This document shows, one piece after another, positions 10,207 through 18,812 of a stretch of 64,000 nt of DNA. This DNA comes from Chengkuizengella sp. SCS-71B (GTDB lineage Bacteria > Bacillota > Bacilli > Paenibacillales > KCTC-33759), in the NCBI RefSeq assembly GCF_040100845.1, contig NZ_JAZHSH010000001.1, forward strand, positions 496,001 to 560,000. The letters run 5' to 3'. The notes beneath the pieces are model-generated. The model was not told the DNA's origin. It did not search any database and saw only the letters and a program-made list of their open reading frames with translations. Made by a program: the position numbers and the translations under genes. The stretch's first letter is position 1; each line of letters begins with the position of its first letter.

Positions 10207-10226
10207 AAAAAAAGGGAGAGAATGAA

Positions 10227-11360
10227 ATGAGTGTAACAGTGAAAACAGCTCAACAAATTTTTGATCAAGTATTAAACAAGGAACAATTGTTTATTTTAGA
10301 TGTCCGTAATCATGATGATTTTAAAGATTGGAAAATTGAAGGAAAACAAATTAAACATTTAAATATTCCCTATTTTGAATTAATAGATGGGGTAGAAGAA
10401 ATCATGGATAAAATTCCATCTGATAAAGAAATCATTGTTGTATGTGCTAAAGAAGGTTCATCTAAAATGGTAGCTGAGATGTTAAGTGAACAGGGATTAA
10501 CAGCTTCTTATTTAAAAGGCGGAATGAAATCATGGAGTGAGTATCTCTACAAAAAAGAAGTATTTTCAGATGACAAGATGAAAGTGTACCAATTTGTTCG
10601 AGTCGGCAAAGGATGTTTATCTTATATGGTTGTCTCTGGTGGAGAGGCTTTAATCGTTGATCCTTCAAGATTTACTCATATTTATAAAAAGGCTGCAGAG
10701 GATGAGGGTGTGAAAATAACACATATTGTAGATTCCCATCTTCATGCGGATCATATTTCAGGTGGTCGTTTACTAGCAGAAGAAACAGGAGCTAACTATT
10801 ATTTGATGAAAAGTGAAGGGGCAGTTTTTGATTTCAAAGCGCTAGAAAATTATAACAAAATTGACTTTGAGCATGTTTCATTAGAAGTCATTGCTGTCAA
10901 GACACCTGGACATACTCCAGGTAGTGTTTCATTCTTTGTCAATGAGAAAATATTATTTTCAGGAGATACCATCTTTGTTAGTGGTTTAGGCAGACCAGAT
11001 TTAGGTGGAAAGGCTAGAGAATGGGCCAAAGATTTATATGATACGGTTTATAACAAAGTTTCACTAATCACAGACGATGTGATTGTTCTACCTTCTCATT
11101 ATGCAGATTTTGAAGAGGAAGTGAATGTGGCTGGGTATATTGGTGAGTTATTAGGGGAGATTCGTAAGCAAAATGAAATTATGTCCAATCAGAGCGAAGA
11201 GGACTTTGTTGAACATGTAGCACAATCTGCAAGCTCAGAAACACCTCCAAACTTTGAGGAGATTATTGCAATAAATAGAGGCGAAGAAGAAGCGGAAGAA
11301 GAAAAACAGCAAGAGTTGGAAATAGGTCCAAATCGTTGTGCTGTCCACCATACTAATTAA
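10227..11360 (+). CDS. Rhodanese-metallo-beta-lactamase fusion (persulfide dioxygenase-like)
   Basis: 377 residues. Rhodanese domain first (about 1-110; LDVRNHDDF, Cys loop VVCAKEGSS), then an MBL-fold hydrolase domain. Metal motif HLHADH starts at His171, with TPGHTPGS and SGDTIF downstream. MBL proteins of this type in sulfur operons (ETHE1/CstB families) oxidise persulfides to sulfite or thiosulfate using mononuclear iron. Here the rhodanese is N-terminal, the opposite order to CstB. A charged Glu-rich tail ends in CAVHHTN. Substrate inferred, not shown. Confidence 0.87.
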   Translation: MSVTVKTAQQIFDQVLNKEQLFILDVRNHDDFKDWKIEGKQIKHLNIPYFELIDGVEEIMDKIPSDKEIIVVCAKEGSSKMVAEMLSEQGLTASYLKGGMKSWSEYLYKKEVFSDDKMKVYQFVRVGKGCLSYMVVSGGEALIVDPSRFTHIYKKAAEDEGVKITHIVDSHLHADHISGGRLLAEETGANYYLMKSEGAVFDFKALENYNKIDFEHVSLEVIAVKTPGHTPGSVSFFVNEKILFSGDTIFVSGLGRPDLGGKAREWAKDLYDTVYNKVSLITDDVIVLPSHYADFEEEVNVAGYIGELLGEIRKQNEIMSNQSEEDFVEHVAQSASSETPPNFEEIIAINRGEEEAEEEKQQELEIGPNRCAVHHTN

Positions 11361-11384
11361 ATAAAAAAAGGAGAGATAAGAAAT

Positions 11385-11612
11385 ATGAATGTCACAAAAA
11401 TTTTAGATGCTAAAGGTTTAGCGTGTCCGATGCCTATCGTAAAAACGAAAAAAATGATAGAAGAGTTACAATCAGGTGATATTTTAGAAATACATGCTAC
11501 AGATAAAGGAGCTAAAAATGACTTAGCTGCTTGGATTAAATCAACTGGGCATGAATTGCTGGAGTCGTCTGAAGAAAACGGATTATTTAAATTTTGGATT
11601 AAAAAAGGGTAA
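11385..11612 (+). CDS. TusA-family sulfur carrier
   Basis: 75 residues, stand-alone TusA/SirA protein with LDAKGLACPMPIVKTKKM; the Cys of CPMP accepts sulfur. It closely matches the TusA half of the fusion at 8917. Follows the rhodanese-MBL gene by 24 bases with its own AAAGGAGAG site. Confidence 0.92.
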   Translation: MNVTKILDAKGLACPMPIVKTKKMIEELQSGDILEIHATDKGAKNDLAAWIKSTGHELLESSEENGLFKFWIKKG

Positions 11613-11654
11613 ATGGGATCGTGAAAGAAGGATGAGAAGAAGGGAGGGTGAAAC

Positions 11655-13313
11655 ATGTTAAAAAAGGTGATCCCAGCTATCGATTGGATTCAAAATTATA
11701 ATAAGCATGATCTCAAAGGAGATGTATCCGCAGGTTTAATTGTTGCCATTATGTTGATACCTCAAGCGATGGCTTATGCTATGATTGCGGGTTTGCCTCC
11801 AGTTATTGGTTTATATGCCTCTACTATCCCACTTTTTATTTATGCAATTATGGGATCTTCAAAACAATTAGCAGTGGGGCCTGTTGCTATGGTTTCGCTT
11901 CTTGTTTTATCAGGTGTATCTGCTTTAGCTGAACCAGGTTCTGAAGAATATTTGTCCTATGTCTTTTTATTAATGTTTATGATTGGGATCATTCAGTTCG
12001 CTATGGGGATCTTTAAACTAGGTTTTATCGTTAATTTTTTATCCCATGCTGTAGTAAGTGGTTTTACATCCGCTGCGGCTTTAATTATTGGATTAAGTCA
12101 GCTAAAAAATTTATTAGGCATCAATTTGGATACAGGTGAAACGATATTTCATACTTTGCTTGAAGCAGCACAGAGAATCAGTGAAATCAATATGATTACC
12201 TTTTTAATTGGTATTGGCAGCATTCTCACGTTACTTTTTTTCAAGAAAAAACTGCCGCGATTTCCTGCACCATTAGTGGTTGTTTTGGTAAGTACCTTAT
12301 TGGTATATTTTTTAAACTTAAAAGATTATGGAGTGAAAATTGTTGGGGAGGTTCCCAAAGGGATTCCGAGTTTTTCACTTCCTGCGTTTAATATGGATTC
12401 GATTATAGCATTACTTCCAATTGCATTAACGATTTCTTTTGTAGGTTTTATGGAATCTATAGCTGTTGCAAAAGCGATTGCTGCGAAAGAAAAATATAAA
12501 ATTAATTCCAATCAGGAGTTAAACGGGCTGGGTTTAGCAAACATCGTCGGTTCCTTTTTCTCAGCTTACCCTGTAACAGGCGGTTTTTCCAGATCTGCAG
12601 TTAACTATCAAGCAGGAGCTAAAACAGGATTAGCCTCAATCATCACAGCTATACTCATTATTATCACATTATTATTTTTAACACCGTTGTTTTATTATTT
12701 ACCAAATGCCGTTTTAGCAGCCATCATCATGGTAGCTGTGTTTGGTTTAATTGATATACGGGAAGCAAAGCATTTATTTAAGGTGAAAAAAATGGATGGG
12801 TTAACGCTGATCATAACATTCATTTTTACATTAATGTTAGGGATAGAAGAGGGAATATTAATCGGAGCTGCATTTTCTTTACTTGTTTTCATTTGGAGAA
12901 GTGCGTATCCACACATTGCTGAACTAGGTTATATTGAGAAGACAAAAATATTTCGAAATATTAAACGTTACCCTGAAGCGAAAACCTTTAAAGATACTTT
13001 GATTTTTAGAATTGATGCTTCGATTTATTTTGCAAATATGGGATTCATTGAAAAAAAATTTAATGATGAAATGTCAAAAAAAGCAAATATTAATCGAATC
13101 ATATTAGATTTCAGTGCTGTAAATGATATTGATGCAGTTTCTATAGATGAGTTAGAAAAATTGATGGACAATTATAAAAGTGCCGGAGTTCAATTTCTCA
13201 TTACAGGAATGAAAGGACCCATTAAAGATTTAGTTCAAAAAGCAGGTTGGTTTGAAAAATACGGAGAAAATATTAATCATCCATCACTACAACATGTTTT
13301 ACAAATTGGGTGA
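11655..13313 (+). CDS. SulP family anion transporter with STAS domain
   Basis: 552 residues. Begins with the SulP signature region (GLIVAIMLIPQAMAYAMIAG, residues about 26-45). About 12-14 membrane helices follow, and a cytosolic STAS domain from about residue 440. SulP proteins import sulfate, bicarbonate or related anions. A beta-carbonic anhydrase follows 28 bases later, a pairing often seen for bicarbonate transport. The sulfur operon suggests sulfate, sulfite or thiosulfate instead; the substrate is unresolved. Confidence 0.92.
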   Translation: MLKKVIPAIDWIQNYNKHDLKGDVSAGLIVAIMLIPQAMAYAMIAGLPPVIGLYASTIPLFIYAIMGSSKQLAVGPVAMVSLLVLSGVSALAEPGSEEYLSYVFLLMFMIGIIQFAMGIFKLGFIVNFLSHAVVSGFTSAAALIIGLSQLKNLLGINLDTGETIFHTLLEAAQRISEINMITFLIGIGSILTLLFFKKKLPRFPAPLVVVLVSTLLVYFLNLKDYGVKIVGEVPKGIPSFSLPAFNMDSIIALLPIALTISFVGFMESIAVAKAIAAKEKYKINSNQELNGLGLANIVGSFFSAYPVTGGFSRSAVNYQAGAKTGLASIITAILIIITLLFLTPLFYYLPNAVLAAIIMVAVFGLIDIREAKHLFKVKKMDGLTLIITFIFTLMLGIEEGILIGAAFSLLVFIWRSAYPHIAELGYIEKTKIFRNIKRYPEAKTFKDTLIFRIDASIYFANMGFIEKKFNDEMSKKANINRIILDFSAVNDIDAVSIDELEKLMDNYKSAGVQFLITGMKGPIKDLVQKAGWFEKYGENINHPSLQHVLQIG

Positions 13314-13341
13314 TGAAAGATAATAAGAAGGTGTATCAAAT

Positions 13342-13914
13342 TTGAGTTCAAAAGAGACTGACATAACAAAACAAAATGAACAGTTTGTAACAGAAATATT
13401 GCAGCAAGATCCAGATTATTTTAACAAATTAGCAGAAGGTCAATCTCCAGAATATTTTGTATTGGCCTGCAGTGATTCCCGTGTTAGTCCTTCTGTTATA
13501 GCAAATATGCCTTTAGGGAATATGTTTGTTCATCGAAATGTAGCAAATCAAGTTGTAGAAGGTGATCATAGCTTCTCAGCAGGATTATATTATGCTTTAA
13601 AGCATTTAAAAGTGAAAAAAATATTGATTGAAGGTCATACTCATTGTGGAGGAATCCAAGCTGCATGTGAAATGAATCGACAGGAGAAACAAAAAGATGA
13701 TGGATTCCAGTTATGGATTTCAGAAATTGAAAAGAACATTCCAAGTAAACATCAATGTGATTCTTTGACTTCATTTGAGTTATCCAAATTAAATGTGTTA
13801 AATCAAATCGAAAATGTAAAGAAACATCCTGTTTATATAAAGTATGGATCTAATGTTGAAATCATAGGGTTTGTATTTGATTTGTCTTCTGGTAAATTAG
13901 AAAAAATAACTTAA
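13342..13914 (+). CDS. Beta-class carbonic anhydrase
   Basis: 190 residues from TTG at 13342 (AGAAGGTG upstream). Zinc site residues visible: Cys43 in ACSDSRV, Asp45/Arg47 dyad, and His/Cys in GHTHCGG. Interconverts CO2 and bicarbonate in the cytoplasm. Its position after the SulP gene suggests coupling to bicarbonate supply. Length is typical of the short bacterial forms. Confidence 0.93.
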   Translation: MSSKETDITKQNEQFVTEILQQDPDYFNKLAEGQSPEYFVLACSDSRVSPSVIANMPLGNMFVHRNVANQVVEGDHSFSAGLYYALKHLKVKKILIEGHTHCGGIQAACEMNRQEKQKDDGFQLWISEIEKNIPSKHQCDSLTSFELSKLNVLNQIENVKKHPVYIKYGSNVEIIGFVFDLSSGKLEKIT

Positions 13915-14036
13915 TCCCCTGAAAGAACAATGTGTTGCAAATTGTTGAATCACTTTTCTAAATGTATGCCTTGTTTCATTCAGCTACTCATGATAGTATA
14001 CCTTTACATGTATGAGCTATTGAAGGGGGTTTTAGA

Positions 14037-14297
14037 ATGGAATATGGAGAAGATGTGAAAAGAAGATTAAAGCGCTTGGAAGGACAAGTTCGCGGCGTAT
14101 TAAATATGATGGAAGAGGAGAAACCTTGTAAGGATGTGGTTAGTCAATTATCTGCAGTGAGAAGTGCTGCAGATAAGGCGATTGCTTATGTCGTAGCAGT
14201 AAATTTAGAGAACTGCATTTTAGAAGAACAAGAAAAAGGAAATGATACAAGTAAATTAGTAAAAGAAGCAGTTGATTTATTAGTAAAAAGTAGATAA
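14037..14297 (+). CDS. cstR: CsoR/FrmR-family repressor, CstR-type persulfide sensor
   Basis: 86 residues, all-helical DUF156 fold. Two Cys at positions 31 (KPCKDV) and 60 (LENC) match the reactive pair of staphylococcal CstR. The His that copper-sensing CsoR needs is replaced (Asn56), which argues against copper. It should bind the ATACCC-N4-GGGTAT operators at 7965 and 8848 and release them after Cys persulfidation. The gene is downstream of, and 122 bases from, the carbonic anhydrase, so it may also have its own promoter. Confidence 0.9.
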   Translation: MEYGEDVKRRLKRLEGQVRGVLNMMEEEKPCKDVVSQLSAVRSAADKAIAYVVAVNLENCILEEQEKGNDTSKLVKEAVDLLVKSR

Positions 14298-14347
14298 GAT
14301 GCAATTGGATTGATAAGGTGAACAAATATAAATTAGTAAGTTAAATA

Positions 14348-14382
14348 GTAAACGTCGACCAAACTTTTGGTCGACGGTTTAC
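14348..14382. terminator. Bidirectional terminator between cstR and bactofilin genes
   Basis: Long hairpin GTAAAC-GTCGACCAAA ... TTTGGTCGAC-G-GTTTAC with a 2-base loop and one bulge, between convergent genes. The flanks are AT-rich, so it can serve both directions. Confidence 0.85.
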
Positions 14383-14405
14383 GTTTATAAATAACATACA
14401 AATAA

Positions 14406-14822
14406 TCAGGCAGGTACATTTTTCTTCTGTTTTTTTTCTTTCATTTCCTTTTGAATTTCAGCTTTGCTCTGGTCAATGTTCATTTTGCTGGTGCCCTCAA
14501 ACTCTCCCCCATCTTCAATAGCTAAGACAGATGTAGAGATATTACCATAGAGTTTACCTGTTGATGAAATTTGCAGTTTCTTTGTTTCTACATTTCCTTC
14601 AATTTTACCTACAACAGTTATGTTACGAGCAGTGATATTTGATATTGCTATACCACTTTCCCCGATGATGACATCACCTTCACAATGAATATCTCCTACG
14701 ATTTTACCATCAATGCGAATGCTTGCTTCTGATTTAATATTCCCATCCAAAACAGACCCTTCACCAATTAATGTATCCGTTTTGTTTGGATCTATATTGT
14801 TCACTTTGGTACTTCTAAACAA
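14406..14822 (-). CDS. Bactofilin (polymer-forming cytoskeletal protein)
   Basis: 138 residues. DUF583 beta-helix core with regularly spaced Gly/Ile repeats (IKSEASIRIDGKIVGDI, then VVGKIEGNV) between short disordered tails; the C-terminal tail is Lys-rich. Bactofilins self-assemble into filaments at the membrane without nucleotide. It follows the M23 peptidase gene by 45 bases on the same strand, a common pairing in which the filament positions the peptidase. Confidence 0.93.
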   Translation of the reverse strand: MFRSTKVNNIDPNKTDTLIGEGSVLDGNIKSEASIRIDGKIVGDIHCEGDVIIGESGIAISNITARNITVVGKIEGNVETKKLQISSTGKLYGNISTSVLAIEDGGEFEGTSKMNIDQSKAEIQKEMKEKKQKKNVPA

Positions 14823-14867
14823 AACACATCATCCCTTCTAATAATAGAAATCGAGTTATAATGAATG

Positions 14868-15923
14868 TTATTGAATAAAATCTAATGGATTTTGTCTTTC
14901 ACCATTTTTAACTATTTCATAATGAAGATGGGGTCCAGTACTTCGTCCAGTTGAACCTACTAATCCAATCTTTTGCCCTTTTTTAACTTTTTGACCAGAT
15001 TGAACTAATATTTTATTTAAATGCATATATCTAGTGATCACACCATTTGAATGATTGATGTTAATTTGATTTCCATAAACGCGGTCATAACCTGTATAAC
15101 TAATGGACCCATCAGCTGCTGCAAAAACTGGATCATTATAGAAGGCTCCAATGTCTAAGCCAGTGTGGAAACTAAGCGCATTAGTAAACGGATCTCTTCT
15201 ATAACCAAAAGTAGATGTGATTTTTTGATGATTTGTAGGCCAAATTGAAGGTGTAATATTTAAAAGCTGCTGATATTCTACAATATCTTGTTTTGAGTTA
15301 GATAAACTAACTAATAAGGTATCCACATTTTTATTTAATGCAATTAGATTTTCAGATGTATTTGTTGTAATCTCTTTTAGAGATTCATTATGTATAGGAA
15401 CAAGATGTCCACCAGTTCCTATAAAGACTGATTTATTATTATTATGTAGGATAGAAACAGGAGCAGTTGCAACAGATTCCTTTTCCAATTTCGTATCAAA
15501 TGGATTTAAGAGTGCTGTGGTATCTGCACCCGTAATTTTTTTTATGTCATTTTCTAATTTCTCTAGTTCATTTAGTTTTAATTTTATTTCCTGTGTTTGT
15601 TCTGATAAACTAATTAAATTATTTTGTAAATGTTCTATGGTATCATCTTTACTTTCAATCGTTTGATTTTTTTGAACAACCATATCGTCATATTTTGTTT
15701 CACTTTCCTCTAAAGATATATGTAACCGATCATACTTTATCAAAGCATGCTGGTGAAGTGTGAAAAGCACGAAGATAGCTAGGATTAGCATACCTAAGAG
15801 AAAGGGGAGACTATATAAAATGAAATCCTTCACCCTAAATTGAATGGATGTACGACCAGAGTCTTCTAAAATAATGAAGGTGAACTTCTTCTTTTTCCAC
15901 TTAAATTTAGTTTGTTTTTCCAT
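14868..15923 (-). CDS. Membrane-anchored M23 family metallopeptidase
   Basis: 351 residues. One membrane segment (about 35-55), then a coiled coil (about 65-130), then a LytM/M23 domain. Zinc and catalytic motifs HTGLDIG and GPHLHYEI are present, so the domain should be active. Such enzymes cut peptidoglycan cross-bridges outside the membrane. First of two genes with bactofilin. A role in cell or spore shape is plausible by family, not shown. Confidence 0.93.
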   Translation of the reverse strand: MEKQTKFKWKKKKFTFIILEDSGRTSIQFRVKDFILYSLPFLLGMLILAIFVLFTLHQHALIKYDRLHISLEESETKYDDMVVQKNQTIESKDDTIEHLQNNLISLSEQTQEIKLKLNELEKLENDIKKITGADTTALLNPFDTKLEKESVATAPVSILHNNNKSVFIGTGGHLVPIHNESLKEITTNTSENLIALNKNVDTLLVSLSNSKQDIVEYQQLLNITPSIWPTNHQKITSTFGYRRDPFTNALSFHTGLDIGAFYNDPVFAAADGSISYTGYDRVYGNQININHSNGVITRYMHLNKILVQSGQKVKKGQKIGLVGSTGRSTGPHLHYEIVKNGERQNPLDFIQ

Positions 15924-16050
15924 ATGTAACTCCTTTATGCTTCCTTTAAATGGTCATTTGTAAGTTTTTCTCACATGAAAAATATTTCTGTCATTTATTA
16001 TTCTACATAAGCATCGAAAAACCTGCTTTTAGATCTAAAATTAATTAAAA

Positions 16051-17373
16051 TTATGTTTTATTTTGTCTTAATTTGTTGCATTTTATCATTTCCATGAATG
16101 AAGTGAGCAATGCACCAGTCAAACATAATGCGAAACCAATCCCAGCAATAAATCCACAAATCGCATAATTTCCCCCAAACAATATCCCAAATACGATAAA
16201 AAGTAGACAGGAGAAGAGAAGCAAGTTTGTAGACCAGCGCCAATTTCGAGCATACTTATGCTCTTTTTTAACGATATTGGATTGTTTCTTTTTAAACTTC
16301 TTTCTTCTAGAAAAAACCAACATTATGATTAAAATAGGAACTTGAAGAACTAAGGTGATTACAACGCTGCTGTAACTTGAAAAGATGTACAGATCTGTAA
16401 TATTTGTAAAAGATAAAACAGCTAACATAAAGATGAACCATCCAACAGTTGTAGAATAGATTCGATAGTCTTTTCGATTAGTATAACTGCTTAGTCCAAT
16501 TAAACCTGCGATAAACATAAAGATCATATTTAACATAAATGAAAAAGTATACGCTGTAACCATAATAATTTCTAAACGTTCCAAAAAATCTGTAAAATGA
16601 ATTTGTTCTGCTAATAAATAAATAGGATACATCGCTTTACTTCCTATATTGGGACCCAATACAGCAATTGTTAGAACCATAACTAGTGTAAGTAAATAAG
16701 TAGCGTTGATTAAACCAAATCTAATAGCGCTATGAATCTGCCTCGGAACAGAAAGTGCATGTAAAAAAGCGCCTAGAATAAAAATGTCTCCAAACCAGCC
16801 TATATTTAATGTGTTTGATTTTATAAAACCATCTACTCCTTTTGCTAAAATAGGAAATAATCTTTCAAGTTGAATTTCTCCTATTAACATGAGTGGCATT
16901 GAGAAGACTATGCTAATAAATAATAAAAAAGTTAATTCATTTACACGTGCGCTTACTTCGTAGCTCATTTTACCATAATAGATAAACATGAGAATTACAA
17001 TGATACCAATAATGTAAATAGGAGTTAAAATTAAAATAGAGCTATCCATAAATGCTGTAAGAATAGTAGCATTACGCATCAAAGAAACCCAAATGTAAAT
17101 GAGAATAATGAAGTTGATAATTCCCCCCATTATTTTGCCTAAAATTTGATGTGAAATCTCAAAAATATTTTTTTCAGGGAATCTTTTTGACAATTGGTAA
17201 AATGTGAATGTAATGAACAATGCATAAAAAAGTGGTATTGTATATGCAATCCAACCATTATGACCTGCTACATATAGCGCTTCTCTTGGGAAAAAAGTCT
17301 CGCTGCTAGTAAAAATAATGACGGTTGTAAGCCATGATAATTGTAAAGGGCTAATAATTTGTCTTTGATCCAT
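16051..17373 (-). CDS. Germinant receptor B subunit (GerB family) with C-terminal extension
   Basis: 440 residues, longer than the usual 360-370. The permease core occupies about 1-365. A basic linker (RRKKFKKKQ) follows, then two further hydrophobic segments at about 385-430. Last gene of the A-C-D-B operon. The extra C-terminal hairpin is unusual and could contact the small membrane subunit encoded just upstream. Confidence 0.9.
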   Translation of the reverse strand: MDQRQIISPLQLSWLTTVIIFTSSETFFPREALYVAGHNGWIAYTIPLFYALFITFTFYQLSKRFPEKNIFEISHQILGKIMGGIINFIILIYIWVSLMRNATILTAFMDSSILILTPIYIIGIIVILMFIYYGKMSYEVSARVNELTFLLFISIVFSMPLMLIGEIQLERLFPILAKGVDGFIKSNTLNIGWFGDIFILGAFLHALSVPRQIHSAIRFGLINATYLLTLVMVLTIAVLGPNIGSKAMYPIYLLAEQIHFTDFLERLEIIMVTAYTFSFMLNMIFMFIAGLIGLSSYTNRKDYRIYSTTVGWFIFMLAVLSFTNITDLYIFSSYSSVVITLVLQVPILIIMLVFSRRKKFKKKQSNIVKKEHKYARNWRWSTNLLLFSCLLFIVFGILFGGNYAICGFIAGIGFALCLTGALLTSFMEMIKCNKLRQNKT

Positions 17374-17388
17374 CTGTTCACATACTCC

Positions 17389-17628
17389 TTAGCTTTCAGA
17401 ATGAACCCATTTATGAATCCACGGTGAAACATGATTGATAAAAAAATCGATAGGCATCGGAATGTCAGTTGTAAACAAATATCTCATGACCATAAAGCTT
17501 AGAATTAGCAAATTTAAACTCAATAAAATGATTTTTTCAGACCGTTTTATTGATTTGATAAACTTTAGATCAAAAGATATTGTTAATAAATATAATAGAA
17601 ATAAGCTGATTTGTATTGCACTATTCAT
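17389..17628 (-). CDS. Small two-TM membrane protein, germinant receptor D-subunit-like
   Basis: 79 residues with two hydrophobic helices (about 5-20 and 32-50) and a short polar tail. It overlaps the end of the gerC gene by 4 bases and precedes gerB by 15, so it is part of the ger operon. Small 2-TM 'D' proteins encoded in ger operons modulate receptor activity in Bacillus. Assignment rests on size, topology and position rather than on a motif. Confidence 0.75.
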   Translation of the reverse strand: MNSAIQISLFLLYLLTISFDLKFIKSIKRSEKIILLSLNLLILSFMVMRYLFTTDIPMPIDFFINHVSPWIHKWVHSES

Positions 17629-18812
17629 TTAGCCTCTTCCGCCCTAACTCTATTAGTAATGTTTTCTGATACTAAACCTGCATCTGTAATATTAGCATTA
17701 ACTTGGATTGAAAATTTGGCTTTTGCTAATTCTTCATACCAATTTTTCTCATATTTTTCACGCCATTGTTTAGGGTAGTAGTTTTGTACTAATAAACCTA
17801 ATTGAGCTGAATCACCCTTGTTCTCTTGTATAACTTTGATAGCATTATTGATTGCTCCAACGATGTGATCTTCAAGATTTTTACTAAGTACTTCTTGTGA
17901 TGCTTTATTCGTAATATCAGATCTAGTAAAGTCTTCAATTAAATTTGCATTGATTTCAATATCTATTGCATATTCGATATGATCATCATAAAGCTTAGGT
18001 TTGATTTTTACGTTCCCATTTTTAACATTAACGGATGCATACTTATTATCTTTGATTTTTAGTATTGTAGTATAAGGACTTATTTCATCTTTTAGCCACA
18101 TTAAACCATGTGCCTCTTCACCTTCGAACGTTCCGACCATTTTATCATCTTGAAATTGTGCATAGCCCACATAATCAATTTCTTCTGATGGATCGTTAGA
18201 AAGCTGTGATTTCTTTACTGCCATATAGGCCAGGATCGTATCACTACCTATAGGGCTCATTGCTTGTGCTGCTTGCCTCATATTTACTTTAATTACACCT
18301 TTGGATTCCGCTAAATATAACATGTTTTCTCCAGAGAATCGTTCAAACTGTGGTTCAGCCTTTAATAGATCATAAGCTTTTCCTTTGGCAACAATAATAT
18401 ATGCAGAAAGTCGATTGCTGGCTGTACGTGCTGTTGTATCAAACATATCTCTAATTCCATTTCTAGCAAGTTCTTCACTTACGATTAATACTCGTCGATG
18501 GGAAAATGTGATTTGTTGTGACATTCTTGCTTGCATTTTAGATACTGCTTCTCGAAGTGTCTTTCCAATATCTGAATCAATATAAGCAATATTATCTTCA
18601 GTTCCACCCCCAGCTCCTGAGGTTTGAGATCCTTCCATTTTACCAGGCAATGCATATTGTACGGTTGTACGATAAACATGATCCTCCTCTAGATCAACGG
18701 CAGTAGCTAGGGCAACGGCTATATCATTTAGCTCGATGCGATCCCAACATCCGGTAAGCAGTAAACATTCAATTAAGAGAGAATAAATGAGAATCTGTAT
18801 TCTTTTATTCAC
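17625..18812 (-). CDS. Ger(x)C family spore germination lipoprotein
   Basis: 395 residues. Signal peptide with lipobox LLTGCW (Cys at about 22), then the GerC fold. Starts inside the end of the A gene (8-base overlap), indicating translational coupling. Longer than the GerC at 4062 and only distantly similar, so the two operons are old paralogues rather than a recent duplication. Confidence 0.93.
   Translation of the reverse strand: MNKRIQILIYSLLIECLLLTGCWDRIELNDIAVALATAVDLEEDHVYRTTVQYALPGKMEGSQTSGAGGGTEDNIAYIDSDIGKTLREAVSKMQARMSQQITFSHRRVLIVSEELARNGIRDMFDTTARTASNRLSAYIIVAKGKAYDLLKAEPQFERFSGENMLYLAESKGVIKVNMRQAAQAMSPIGSDTILAYMAVKKSQLSNDPSEEIDYVGYAQFQDDKMVGTFEGEEAHGLMWLKDEISPYTTILKIKDNKYASVNVKNGNVKIKPKLYDDHIEYAIDIEINANLIEDFTRSDITNKASQEVLSKNLEDHIVGAINNAIKVIQENKGDSAQLGLLVQNYYPKQWREKYEKNWYEELAKAKFSIQVNANITDAGLVSENITNRVRAEEAK

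Noticed and set aside
10462..10668. Minus-strand frame within the rhodanese-MBL gene
   Set aside because: Lies wholly inside a clear coding region on the other strand with no start signal.
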